A stretch of DNA of 64,000 bases, taken from the NCBI RefSeq assembly GCF_003574315.2, contig NZ_AP025739.1, positions 5,146,001 to 5,210,000 of the forward strand. Reading direction: 5' to 3'. Within the stretch, counting starts at the first letter, position 1, and each line of letters starts with the position of its first letter. Of this stretch, positions 1 through 8,011 are shown one piece after another. A model generated the notes under the pieces. The model was not told the origin of the DNA. It worked only from the letters and a program-made list of their open reading frames with translations, and made no database searches. Both the position numbers and the translations under genes were made by a program. This DNA is from Capsulimonas corticalis. GTDB taxonomy: Bacteria > Armatimonadota > Armatimonadia > Armatimonadales > Capsulimonadaceae.

Positions 1-2
1 AG

Positions 3-710
3 CAAGCTCGGTATGCAGACATTTGGGAGCGTGGTCTGGACGAGTTTCCCGTTCTCGTGGGCCAGCTTCACTCACAGGTGATCCCGACGGCGTGCGGCCT
101 GCTGGAGCAGGGTAAGCGGCGCATCGCTTATGTGATGACCGACGCCGCCGCGCTGCCGCTCGCATTCAGCAAAACGATCCGGGCAGCGCGCGCGCAAGGC
201 GTTATCGCGACGACAATCACATGCGGCCAGGCGTTTGGCGGCGATTATGAAACGGTTACGCCGCACTCCGCGCTGCTGGCGGCGAAACACATCGCGGACG
301 CGGACGCCGTCATCGTCTGTCAGGGACCGGGAAATGCGGGCACGGGCACGCGTTACGGCTTTAGCGGCGTCGAGCAGGCGGGAATTCTGGACATCGCCGC
401 GCGTCTCGGCGGAACGCCAATCGCCATCGCGCGCATGTCCGCCGGCGATGCGCGCCCGCGTCATCAGGGCGTCAGCCACCATACGCGGACAACGTTAGAC
501 CTGACCTACGCTCGCTGTGTCGTTCCCATTCCCATCGGCCATGATGGAGCCGGGATTCCCGATCGTCACAACGTCAAATACGTGGAAGGCTACGACGCAG
601 CGCTGGCCCGGCTGCGCGCGACAGGGATCTCGGTCACGACGATGGGCCGCGATCTGGATCAAGACCCGCTCTTTTTCGCCGCCGCCGCCTGCGCGGGGCT
701 GGCGGCGTAA
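3..710 (+). CDS. DUF3866 family protein (5' partial)
   Basis: The reading frame is open to the left edge of the window, so the N-terminus is missing; an internal GTG at 57 is not needed as a start. About 235 residues remain. The visible part alternates glycine-rich loops and short hydrophobic strands (YVMTDAAALPLAFS, CQGPGNAGTGTRYGFSG, ISMRD-like SHHTRTTLDL), the pattern I associate with DUF3866, a family of unknown function common in Gram-positive and related bacteria. It ends 25 bp before the next gene on the same strand. No catalytic role can be assigned. Confidence 0.75.
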   Translation, partial: QARYADIWERGLDEFPVLVGQLHSQVIPTACGLLEQGKRRIAYVMTDAAALPLAFSKTIRAARAQGVIATTITCGQAFGGDYETVTPHSALLAAKHIADADAVIVCQGPGNAGTGTRYGFSGVEQAGILDIAARLGGTPIAIARMSAGDARPRHQGVSHHTRTTLDLTYARCVVPIPIGHDGAGIPDRHNVKYVEGYDAALARLRATGISVTTMGRDLDQDPLFFAAAACAGLAA

Positions 711-735
711 CGACGCGATCAAAGGCAATTTTACG

Positions 736-1617
736 ATGCTGACGATCTTCACAATACCCAAGGCGTTTCGAGGCCATAACGGCGTCATCCAGCGCAACGC
801 CATCAAAAGCTGGACTCTCTTAAATTCGCCTTGTGAAATTATTCTGCTCGGCGACGATCCGGGCACGGCGGAAATCGCCGCCGAGCTTGGCCTGAAGCAT
901 ATCCCCGACATCGCTCGTAACGAATTCGGCACGCCGCTGATTAGCGACATGTTCGCACAGGCGGAACGGATTGCGAGCTATCCGCTGATGTGTTACATCA
1001 ACGCGGATATTATTCTGCTTGACGATTTCCTCACGACGACCGAATTTGTTATGAGGCGCTGTCGCAAGTTTCTCCTGGTCGGCCGCCGACGCGACCTGGA
1101 TATTACCGAGCCGATCGATTTCGCCAATCCCAATTGGAAAGCCGATCTTCGAAAGTGGGCGCATGACGAAGGCAAGCTTTATAGCGTCGCCGGAGTGGAC
1201 CACTTTATTTTTCCAAAAGGATTGTTCGGAGAGATCCCGCCGTTCGCCATTGGACGCACGGTTTGGGACAACTGGTTGATGTTTCAGGCGCGTAATCGCG
1301 GCGGCCATCTGGTCGACGCCACGCAAACCATGACCGTGGTCCATCAAAATCACGATTATTCCCATGTCTCCGCCAAAGCCGGCGACGCCTGGAACGGGCT
1401 TGAAGCGCAGCGAAATCGGGAGATGGCGGGAAGCCACCTGCATGTATTTACGCTGGATGACGCCACATTGGTAGTCCTTCCTCACGATTCAGGAATGCGC
1501 CTGCGCCGAATTTTCACCAAGCTCCACATTGCCCGAATCCGTGTGCTTCACCCCAATCTCGCCGGACTATTTCGATTTGCCCACGTCATTCTTCGGCCCT
1601 TCCGGCGTGTCGCTTAG
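736..1617 (+). CDS. Glycosyltransferase-like protein
   Basis: A 293-residue protein. The frame is open further upstream (to 517), but that part overlaps the preceding gene; the ATG at 736 lies 25 bp after its stop and gives a natural N-terminus (MLTIFTIPKAFRGH). The first 100 residues look like a GT-A Rossmann half: a strand ending in LLGDD, and CYINADIILLDD at about 95-106, where NAD takes the place of a DXD motif. There is no signal peptide or membrane segment. The neighbours are a nucleotide-sugar dehydrogenase and an epimerase, so a role in making surface glycan is likely. The sugar and acceptor are unknown, and the family assignment is moderate. Confidence 0.6.
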   Translation: MLTIFTIPKAFRGHNGVIQRNAIKSWTLLNSPCEIILLGDDPGTAEIAAELGLKHIPDIARNEFGTPLISDMFAQAERIASYPLMCYINADIILLDDFLTTTEFVMRRCRKFLLVGRRRDLDITEPIDFANPNWKADLRKWAHDEGKLYSVAGVDHFIFPKGLFGEIPPFAIGRTVWDNWLMFQARNRGGHLVDATQTMTVVHQNHDYSHVSAKAGDAWNGLEAQRNREMAGSHLHVFTLDDATLVVLPHDSGMRLRRIFTKLHIARIRVLHPNLAGLFRFAHVILRPFRRVA

Positions 1618-1643
1618 CCCTAAGACAATGAGGTCGTCATTTC

Positions 1644-2996
1644 ATGCAAACCAGTGAAGCGCTTCGTCCATTCCAAACCGTGTCGGTCATCGGCCTCGGT
1701 AAGCTCGGAATCCCCATCGCGGCGTGTTACGCGGAACGGGGATACAACGTGATCGGCGTCGACGTCAATCCACACAATGTTGACTGCGTGAGTCGAGGCG
1801 TCTCGCCGATCTACGAGCCAGGGCTCGCCGAAATGCTCGCGGCGAACCATGACCGCATACAGGCGACCCAGGACACGGAGCAGGCTGTTTTGGACTCGCA
1901 GGCGACGTTTATCATCGTGCCAACCCCCAGCCAGGAAGACGGATCCTTCTCAATACAGTATGTGATTGATGCATGCGAGCATATTGGAGTCGCGCTGAGA
2001 ACCAAAAACGGTTATCATCTCGTTGTCATTACGAGCACGGTGCTTCCAGGAGCGACGGATGGGGAGATCCGTATGGTTCTGGAAAAGACCTCCGGTAAAC
2101 GCTGTGGCCGCGATTTCGGCTTATGCTATAGCCCTGAATTTATCGCTCTCGGAAGCGTCATTCGCGACTTGCTCTATCCGGATTTCTTATTGGCCGGCGA
2201 GTCGGACTCCGAGGCGGGACGATTGCTGACGGCGTTCTACGAAAGCATCTGCGACCGTCGCCCTCCCATTGCGCGAATGAGCAACGTGAACGCGGAGCTT
2301 GCGAAGATCTCCGTCAATTCGTTTGTCACCGCGAAGATCGCGTTCGCCAATATGCTAGCGCGTATTTGCGAGGAGCTGCCCGGCGCCGATGTCGATGTTG
2401 TCACGAACGCCATCGGGATGGACAGTCGAATCGGCCGCAAATATTTGAAGGGATCGATTGCGTACGGCGGTCCATGTTTCCCGAGAGACAATCAAGCATT
2501 ATCGTCGGTCGCTCGTCAGCTAGGCGCGCCGGCGTATCTCTCGGAGGCAACGGATGCGGCGAACCAGCATGAGACGCTGCAACTCGCGCGTCGCGTCAAA
2601 GAATACCTGCCTCTGGGCGGATCCGTTGGTATTTTGGGCCTTTCCTACAAGCCGGACACGGACGTTGTTCAGGAAGCGCCAGGGTTATTGCTGGCGAAAG
2701 CGCTGAATGATGAGGGAGTGCGGACCGTGGTCTACGATCCAGCGGCCATGGAGAACGCGCGCGCTGTTCTGGGGGAAGCCACGATCTTCGCCCCCACATC
2801 GGCGGAGTGTATCGATCAAAGCGATGTTGTGGTAGTGACAACGCCGTGGGCCGAGTTTCAGAAGCTGGACGCGCTCGTGTGGGCTCGGGAGGGCCGAAAA
2901 CGCGTCGTGATCGACTGCTGGCGAATTCTGAACCGAGACGATTATCACTCGATTGTCGACTATATCCCCCTCGGCGAATATATTGTCTCGAAATAG
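1644..2996 (+). CDS. UDP-glucose/UDP-ManNAc-type nucleotide-sugar dehydrogenase
   Basis: 450 residues. It should oxidise a nucleotide sugar at C6 to the uronic acid with two NAD+, in the cytoplasm. The N-terminal Rossmann motif is VIGLGKLGIPIA (15-26). The central domain carries the helix NAELAKISVNSF with the conserved Lys. The catalytic Cys278 sits in YGGPCFPRD. The C-terminal NAD/UDP-binding domain includes LGLSYKPDTD. Length and domain order match the UDP-glucose/GDP-mannose dehydrogenase family. The gene starts 26 bp after the glycosyltransferase and is followed after 16 bp by an epimerase, so the three probably make and use an activated uronic acid. Substrate (UDP-Glc or UDP-ManNAc) cannot be fixed by eye. 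Confidence 0.9.
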   Translation: MQTSEALRPFQTVSVIGLGKLGIPIAACYAERGYNVIGVDVNPHNVDCVSRGVSPIYEPGLAEMLAANHDRIQATQDTEQAVLDSQATFIIVPTPSQEDGSFSIQYVIDACEHIGVALRTKNGYHLVVITSTVLPGATDGEIRMVLEKTSGKRCGRDFGLCYSPEFIALGSVIRDLLYPDFLLAGESDSEAGRLLTAFYESICDRRPPIARMSNVNAELAKISVNSFVTAKIAFANMLARICEELPGADVDVVTNAIGMDSRIGRKYLKGSIAYGGPCFPRDNQALSSVARQLGAPAYLSEATDAANQHETLQLARRVKEYLPLGGSVGILGLSYKPDTDVVQEAPGLLLAKALNDEGVRTVVYDPAAMENARAVLGEATIFAPTSAECIDQSDVVVVTTPWAEFQKLDALVWAREGRKRVVIDCWRILNRDDYHSIVDYIPLGEYIVSK

Positions 2997-3012
2997 CAAA
3001 ACGGGAGTGTCT

Positions 3013-4035
3013 ATGAGCGCGAATTGGAACGATCGTCGTGTGTTGGTGACAGGCGGAGCCGCCTTTATCGGGTCGAATTTGACGGACGCGCTCTTGAAGC
3101 GAGGCGCGCAAGTTCGTATCGTCGACAACCTCAGCAGCGGAACGCTGGAAAACATCCAAGAGCATTTGGACGCCGGACGCGTTGAGTTTATCGAAGGAGA
3201 TCTGCTGGATCCCGAGGTGACGCGCCGGGCCGTGGAGGGGATGCAAGTGGTGTTTCATCTGGCGGCGGACCACGGAGGTCGCGGCTACGTGGATCTTCAT
3301 CAAGTTGAGTGCTCCACTAACTTGATTCTGGATTCGCTTGTCTTCAAAACTTGCTACGAGCAAAAGGTGGAGAAGGTTGTCTTTGCGTCTTCTGGCTGCG
3401 TTTACCCCAATTTCAAGCAGACGGATCCCGGCGAAATCGTTTATCTGACGGAGGACGCCGTTGGCCCGCCTTACGACGCCGACCACATATACGGCTGGGC
3501 AAAGCTGATGGGCGAGCTGACGCTCGAAGCGTATTGCAAACAGTATGGAATGAAGTCCGCAAGCTGCCGATTCTTCACGGTCTACGGCCCGCGCGGCGTG
3601 GAGAACCACGCGGTCATCGCTATGATCGCGCGGGCGTTTTTGGAGCAAAATCCCTTTGAAGTCTGGGGTACCGGAGAGCAAATCCGTAATTGGACCTATA
3701 TCGATGACATTGTCGAGGGGACCATTCTCGCGGCGGAGAAGATCGATGACGCGCGCGCGGTCAATTTGGGCACCATGGAGCGCATTCAGGTCATGGAAGC
3801 CGTCAAGGAAGTGCTGCGCTACACAAACCGGAGTCTTGAGATCGCCACGCAGCCGCATATGCCGACAGGACCGATGAACCGTGTCGCGGACAACAGTCTC
3901 GCCAAGTCTCTGCTGGGCTGGGAACCGCAGGTCAAGTTCTTCGACGGTTTGCATCGGACGATCGATTGGTACTTCAAAAACAAGAAACGTGAGGAAGTTC
4001 AGGCCATCTTTGCCCGAATGCTGACCGAGCGGTAG
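3013..4035 (+). CDS. NAD-dependent sugar-nucleotide epimerase/dehydratase (extended SDR)
   Basis: 340 residues from the ATG at 3013; the frame is open upstream to 2953 but that would overlap the dehydrogenase, and GGGAG lies 8 bp before 3013. The glycine-rich motif reads TGGAAFIGSNL, with Ala where TGGAGFIG is usual. Other family signs are VDNLSSG after the second strand, HLAADHGG, the SSGCVYP strand and the catalytic YGWAK. The C-terminal substrate domain has VYGPRGVENH and YIDDIVEG. It acts on a nucleotide sugar, perhaps the product of the dehydrogenase just upstream (for example UDP-glucuronate epimerase or decarboxylase, or GDP-mannose 3,5-epimerase). The exact reaction is open. Confidence 0.85.
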   Translation: MSANWNDRRVLVTGGAAFIGSNLTDALLKRGAQVRIVDNLSSGTLENIQEHLDAGRVEFIEGDLLDPEVTRRAVEGMQVVFHLAADHGGRGYVDLHQVECSTNLILDSLVFKTCYEQKVEKVVFASSGCVYPNFKQTDPGEIVYLTEDAVGPPYDADHIYGWAKLMGELTLEAYCKQYGMKSASCRFFTVYGPRGVENHAVIAMIARAFLEQNPFEVWGTGEQIRNWTYIDDIVEGTILAAEKIDDARAVNLGTMERIQVMEAVKEVLRYTNRSLEIATQPHMPTGPMNRVADNSLAKSLLGWEPQVKFFDGLHRTIDWYFKNKKREEVQAIFARMLTER

Positions 4036-4046
4036 ACGTGTCCTGG

Positions 4047-4052
4047 TATGAT
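4047..4052 (+). promoter_or_regulatory. Probable extended -10 box before the Nudix gene
   Basis: TATGAT is preceded by TGG, giving an extended -10 (TGGTATGAT) 36 bp before the Nudix start. No good -35 is seen. It would separate the Nudix-isomerase-dehydrogenase genes from the sugar-nucleotide genes upstream. Confidence 0.4.
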
Positions 4053-4087
4053 AGAGAAGAAATAACGCAGCAGACGGGAAAAATCTT

Positions 4088-4639
4088 ATGTCACAAGACC
4101 TGACCGAGAAGGTTACAAGCACTAAGCGTATTTATGACGGCAAGATCATCAACTTGCGCGTCGACTCCGTTTTGCTGCCTAACGGCAATATGAGCCAGCG
4201 TGAGATTGTCGAGCACAAGGGCGCGATCGCCGTCGTGCCGATGCTGGATCGGGACACCGTGATCCTGGTTCGGCAGTTTCGCAGCGCGACCGGGGGAACC
4301 CTTCTGGAGATCCCGGCGGGGTCGCTCAACGAAGATGAAGAGATCGATGTCTGCGCGCACCGGGAGCTTGCGGAGGAGATCAACTTCAAGGCGGGCCATC
4401 TGGACAAGCTCTTTTCGATGTATGTGGCGCCGGGATACTCTACGGAGATGATCCACGTCTACATCGCATACGGTTTGGAGCCGACGGCGGGAGAAACGGA
4501 TGAGGACGAGTTTTTGGATATCGTCAAGATCCCGTTCGCCGAGGCGTTGCACAAGATCCATACCGGCGAAATTCAGGACGCCAAAAGCATCAGCGGATTG
4601 CTGCAAGTAGAGCGTCTGCTTCCGAATCTGGAATTTTAG
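4088..4639 (+). CDS. Nudix hydrolase, ADP-ribose pyrophosphatase type
   Basis: 183 residues, the size of ADP-sugar pyrophosphatases. It likely cleaves ADP-ribose or a related nucleoside diphosphate sugar to AMP and a sugar phosphate in the cytosol. The Nudix box runs from GSLNEDE through REL to AEEI (about 79-98). All acidic metal ligands (E in GX5E, REL, EE) are present, but the usual Gly near the end of the box is Asn (EEINF). The strand VILVRQFRSATGG before the box is typical of the ADPRase branch. The ATG at 4088 is followed 23 bp after the stop by the isomerase gene, so co-transcription is likely. Confidence 0.85.
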   Translation: MSQDLTEKVTSTKRIYDGKIINLRVDSVLLPNGNMSQREIVEHKGAIAVVPMLDRDTVILVRQFRSATGGTLLEIPAGSLNEDEEIDVCAHRELAEEINFKAGHLDKLFSMYVAPGYSTEMIHVYIAYGLEPTAGETDEDEFLDIVKIPFAEALHKIHTGEIQDAKSISGLLQVERLLPNLEF

Positions 4640-4662
4640 GACGGAAATTTTAGGAGAAGATC

Positions 4663-5499
4663 GTGAAGTTAGGGATCAGTATGTGGAGTTATGTTGCCGC
4701 GTGGAAAACCGGCAACTTCGATATTCCGGCGTTTATCCATGAATGCAAGCGTCTGGGCGTGGACGGCGTCGAGCTGCTCGACTTCTTCTGGAAGGACCGC
4801 GCGGCGGAGACGCCCGCTGTCACAGAGGCGCTGCGTGAAACGGGACTTATCGTGGGCGTTTACTCCGTCTCCAATGAGTTCGTGAACCCGGACGAAGCGG
4901 CGCGTTTGGCCCAGGTTGAAGTGATCAAGCGCGGCGTCGACTCGGCTCTGGAATTCGGCGCCAAAACGGTGCGAGTCTTTGCGGGAAATCAAAAAGAAGG
5001 CGTTGATTTCGCGCTGGCGCTTGGCTGGATCATCGACGGTTTGAGCGCCGCCGCCGAATACGCTTACGCGAACGGCGTGACGCTTGCGCTGGAGAATCAC
5101 GGCAAGCTGGCGGGGCGCGCCGATCAAGTCGAGACGATCTTGAAGGCGGTCGCAAGCCCCGCGCTGAAGGCGAACCCGGATACGGGAAACTTCCTGCTGG
5201 TGCATGAAGCGCCGCACGACGCCGTCGAGAAATTGGCGACACGGGCCGGGATGGTTCACTTTAAAGATTTTCACCTTGTACCCGACAGCTATGAGGGATT
5301 TGCGTATACTTCCTTGGAAGGCCTCAAGTTTGTCGGCAAGCCGCTCGGTGAGGGAGATGTCGATTTGGCCGACTGCATTGTCTCGCTGAAGCAGGCGGGC
5401 TTTGACGGTTGGGTCAACATCGAATATGACGCCGAGATCGATCCGCTGGAAGGCGTGGCGCGCTCGGTGCAATTTGCAAATGGCCTGATGGGCCGGTAG
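4663..5499 (+). CDS. Sugar phosphate isomerase/epimerase (AP-endonuclease 2-like TIM barrel)
   Basis: 278 residues starting at a GTG at 4663 with AGGAGA 5 bp upstream. The fold signs of the xylose-isomerase-like TIM barrel are all present: LGISMWSY strand 1, VDGVELLDFF, VRVFAGN, LALENHGK (metal-binding Glu), NPDTGNF, MVHFKDFHL and GEGDVD near the C-terminal end, then VNIEYDAE. Members act on free or phosphorylated sugars, inositols or hydroxypyruvate. The stop is followed 12 bp later by an isocitrate-dehydrogenase-like gene, so the two probably act in one small pathway. Substrate unknown. Confidence 0.85.
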   Translation: MKLGISMWSYVAAWKTGNFDIPAFIHECKRLGVDGVELLDFFWKDRAAETPAVTEALRETGLIVGVYSVSNEFVNPDEAARLAQVEVIKRGVDSALEFGAKTVRVFAGNQKEGVDFALALGWIIDGLSAAAEYAYANGVTLALENHGKLAGRADQVETILKAVASPALKANPDTGNFLLVHEAPHDAVEKLATRAGMVHFKDFHLVPDSYEGFAYTSLEGLKFVGKPLGEGDVDLADCIVSLKQAGFDGWVNIEYDAEIDPLEGVARSVQFANGLMGR

Positions 5500-5511
5500 T
5501 TGGGAGTAGAT

Positions 5512-6594
5512 ATGGCGGAACACACGATTGTTGTCCTGGACGGTGACCAAACCGGCCAGGAGCTGTTACTGGAGGGCCTGCGTGTCCTCGAACCTTCCGT
5601 GATCCGCATGGATCTCGCATTTGAGCACTACGATTTGACGCTGGAGAATCGGCGCGCGACCAAAAATCAGGTCGTGCACGATGCGGCGGCGGCGATGAAG
5701 AAGTATGGCTTCGGCATCAAGGCGGCGACGATCACTCCGGATATCGCCGGCGATGTCGGTTCGCCGAATGCGATTTTGCGCGAAGAGATCGATGGCACGG
5801 TCATCGTCCGCACCGGCCGGCGTCTGCCGGGCGTCATGACCGTCGGCGGCGTCTCCGCCCCGATGTCCGTGGTGCGCATGGCCGTGGACGACGCCTACGG
5901 CGCGAAGGAGTGGCGCGAGGGGACCGGGTACGACGAGATCGCCTACCGCACCGAACACATCAACCGCGGCACCTGCCGAATGGTGGCCGAGTTCGCGTTC
6001 CGGCACGCGCAAAAGATGAATGCTAAGGTCTTCGGCGGCCCGAAATACACGGTGTCTCCTGTGTACGAAGGGATGTTCAAGGAAGAGATGGACGCCGCGT
6101 CGAAGAAATTCGGCTCCGTCCGCTACGAGCCGCAGCTCATCGACGCCACCTATGCGCTGCTGCTTGCCCGCGCCTCCGAGCCGCTTGTCATCCCCGCGCT
6201 TAATCGCGACGGCGACTGTCTGAGCGACCTGGTGCTGGCGTTCTACGGCTCTATCGCCGGCTCCGAATCGATCCTGCTGTCGTTTGACGAGAACTTTGAA
6301 CCTAAGGTCGTCATGTCCGAGGCGCCCCATGGCACCGCGCCGGCTCTGCAAGGCAAGAACATCGCGAACCCGCTGGCGATGATCCTCGCGGGCGCATCGC
6401 TCCTGTCCTTCCTGAAGAGCCCGGCCGCCACCCGCGCATCCCGCGCGGTCTACGAAGCGGCGTTTGAGGCGATCAACGACGGCGTTCGCACCGCGGATCT
6501 GCTCGGCCACGCCACGACCACGGAATTCACGGACAACGTGATCCATCGGGTACGGAACAAGGTTGAAGTTTGGGAGGCGATGGGGCAGAGCTAA
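5512..6594 (+). CDS. Isocitrate/isopropylmalate dehydrogenase family protein
   Basis: 360 residues. I chose the ATG at 5512 (GGGAG 5-9 bp upstream) rather than the TTG at 5500. It belongs to the NAD(P)-dependent decarboxylating dehydrogenases: DGDQTGQELL at the N-terminus, TPD and GSPNAILRE, RTGRRLPGV, the metal-site strand NRDGDCLSDLV (about 222-232) and the nucleotide-binding loop HGTAPALQGK followed by IANPLAM. Length fits IPMDH and short IDHs. It could be an isocitrate, isopropylmalate, homoisocitrate or tartrate-type enzyme. No leuA/leuCD neighbours are seen; the gene upstream is a sugar isomerase and a strong terminator follows, so this is the operon end. Confidence 0.8.
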   Translation: MAEHTIVVLDGDQTGQELLLEGLRVLEPSVIRMDLAFEHYDLTLENRRATKNQVVHDAAAAMKKYGFGIKAATITPDIAGDVGSPNAILREEIDGTVIVRTGRRLPGVMTVGGVSAPMSVVRMAVDDAYGAKEWREGTGYDEIAYRTEHINRGTCRMVAEFAFRHAQKMNAKVFGGPKYTVSPVYEGMFKEEMDAASKKFGSVRYEPQLIDATYALLLARASEPLVIPALNRDGDCLSDLVLAFYGSIAGSESILLSFDENFEPKVVMSEAPHGTAPALQGKNIANPLAMILAGASLLSFLKSPAATRASRAVYEAAFEAINDGVRTADLLGHATTTEFTDNVIHRVRNKVEVWEAMGQS

Positions 6595-6619
6595 TCTCGT
6601 CCTGCATCTCGATAAAAGC

Positions 6620-6653
6620 AATGGCCGTCGGTTAAAAACCGCCGGCCATTTTT
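6620..6653 (+). terminator. Rho-independent terminator
   Basis: The arms AATGGCCG and CGGCCATT (with inner CGGT/ACCG) enclose an A-rich loop and are followed by TTT. It ends the + strand run of genes before the convergent cysteine desulfurase. Confidence 0.8.
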
Positions 6654-6678
6654 CGTCGTTATTTTGTTGCGTTCACCT

Positions 6679-7827
6679 TCACACCCGCGTCAGGCGGGTG
6701 ATTAAGCGCGTCAGGATCTCCACCGTTTCCCGTATCTCCTCGTCAGTTGTTTCTCGTCCCAGCGTCAGGCGAAGCGCCGCGCCGCGCGCTTCCGAGGCCG
6801 CGCCAATCGCTGTCAGGACGTGGCTGGGCTCAATGCTTCCCGCCGTGCAGGCCGATCCCGACGACGCCGCGACGCCTGTGAGGTCCAGACTGACAAGAAG
6901 GGATTCGGCGTCGATGTCGGGGAATGAGAAATGGACATTTCCTGGAAGGCGCTGGGCCTGATGCCCGTTGAGCGCTGCGCCAGGAATGCGCTCACGGATC
7001 ATTCCGATCAGCAGATCACGCTGACGCTCCATTTGCTTCGCCGTCGTCTCGCGCTCGATGAGCATCAGACGCACGGCTTCTCCGAAACCGGCAATCGCCG
7101 CGACATTTTCGGTTCCCGCCCGTCGCTCCCGCTCCTGGCCGCCGCCATGGAGGAGGGGCTCGATGGGGATCCCATCTCGGACGTACAGCGCGCCGACGCC
7201 CTTGGGGCCATAAATCTTATGGGCGGAGACGGTGAGCAGGTCAACGCCAAGTTCGTGGACATTGAGCGGGTAGACGCCGTACGTCTGGACGGCGTCGGAG
7301 TGGAAGTACGTGTTGTGGCCGCGCAGCGCGCCGCCGATCTCCGCGATCGGCTGCACCGTACCGATCTCATTGTTTGCGTGCATGACGGAGACAAGCGTGG
7401 TCGTCGTTCTGATCGCTTCTAAGACCTGGCTTGCGGTGACCAATCCCTGGGCGTCTGGGGCGAGATATGTCGCTTCGAAACCGATCGTTTCTAAGAACCG
7501 CGCCGTGTGCAGCACCGCCTCATGTTCGATCTGAGTGGTGACAAAATGCTCGCCCCGCCGCCGATTCGCCAGTGTTACACCGAACAGCGCGGCGTTATCG
7601 GCCTCCGTTCCGCCACTGTTAAAGTTTATCTCAGAAAACTGTGCGCCGATAGACTCCGCGACAACCGCGCGGGCTTCATCGAGCGCCCGTTTCGCCCGCT
7701 GGCCTTCCGAATGCAGGCTGCTGGGATTGCCGAATCCGTCGCGCCCCAGAAAGGGCTCCATGGCTGCTTTCACTTCCGGGCGAATGGGGGTTGTGGCGGC
7801 GTGATCGAGATAAATTCGAGACTGCAT
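6679..7827 (-). CDS. Cysteine desulfurase (NifS/IscS-like)
   Basis: 382 residues; a PLP enzyme that removes sulfur from cysteine to form a persulfide for Fe-S clusters, thiamine or tRNA thiolation. The N-terminus IYLDHAATTP, the HEAV helix, SDAVQ, the PLP lysine K204 in SAHKIYGPKG and the active-site Cys327 in SGSACTAG are all in place. The short loop around Cys327 and SIEPSHVL fit the NifS/IscS group rather than SufS. The gene stands alone: no iscU or iscA lies beside it. A repeat-rich 185 bp stretch separates it from the upstream GH106 gene. Confidence 0.93.
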   Translation of the reverse strand: MQSRIYLDHAATTPIRPEVKAAMEPFLGRDGFGNPSSLHSEGQRAKRALDEARAVVAESIGAQFSEINFNSGGTEADNAALFGVTLANRRRGEHFVTTQIEHEAVLHTARFLETIGFEATYLAPDAQGLVTASQVLEAIRTTTTLVSVMHANNEIGTVQPIAEIGGALRGHNTYFHSDAVQTYGVYPLNVHELGVDLLTVSAHKIYGPKGVGALYVRDGIPIEPLLHGGGQERERRAGTENVAAIAGFGEAVRLMLIERETTAKQMERQRDLLIGMIRERIPGAALNGHQAQRLPGNVHFSFPDIDAESLLVSLDLTGVAASSGSACTAGSIEPSHVLTAIGAASEARGAALRLTLGRETTDEEIRETVEILTRLITRLTRV

Positions 7828-7849
7828 GCGGATATTGTACCCGTCAAGA

Positions 7850-8007
7850 AGCCCTCACCCGGCCCTTCGGGCCACCCTCTCCCAAAGGTATGGGCGAGGG
7901 TTAAGATTTGGATCTGTGATCCAAAAGATCTTATGACTTAAACGCTAACTCCCTCTGACTCCCCCTTTCCCAAAATTGGGAGAGGGGGCTGAGAGGAGAG
8001 GGCCTTC
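7850..8007. repeat. Composite palindromic intergenic repeat, copy 1
   Basis: Two imperfect palindromes of the type CCCTCTCCCA...TGGGAGAGGG are separated by an AT-richer spacer (TTAAGATTTGGATC). The left outer end reads GCCCTCACCC and the right outer end GAGAGGGCC, roughly inverted. The same order of left palindrome, TTAAGAT spacer and right palindrome occurs at 19842-19990. It lies between two minus-strand genes and has no reading frame of interest. Confidence 0.75.
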
Positions 8008-8011
8008 ACAC

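Noticed and set aside
2596-4122. Long reading frame on the minus strand (508 codons) opposite the dehydrogenase and epimerase genes
   Set aside because: Arg/His-rich, no family likeness, wholly antisense to two well-supported genes; a by-product of high GC codon use.
7850-8007. Repeats considered as a CRISPR array
   Set aside because: Only two palindromes of unequal sequence with one spacer, no regular repeat-spacer pattern and no cas genes anywhere in the window.
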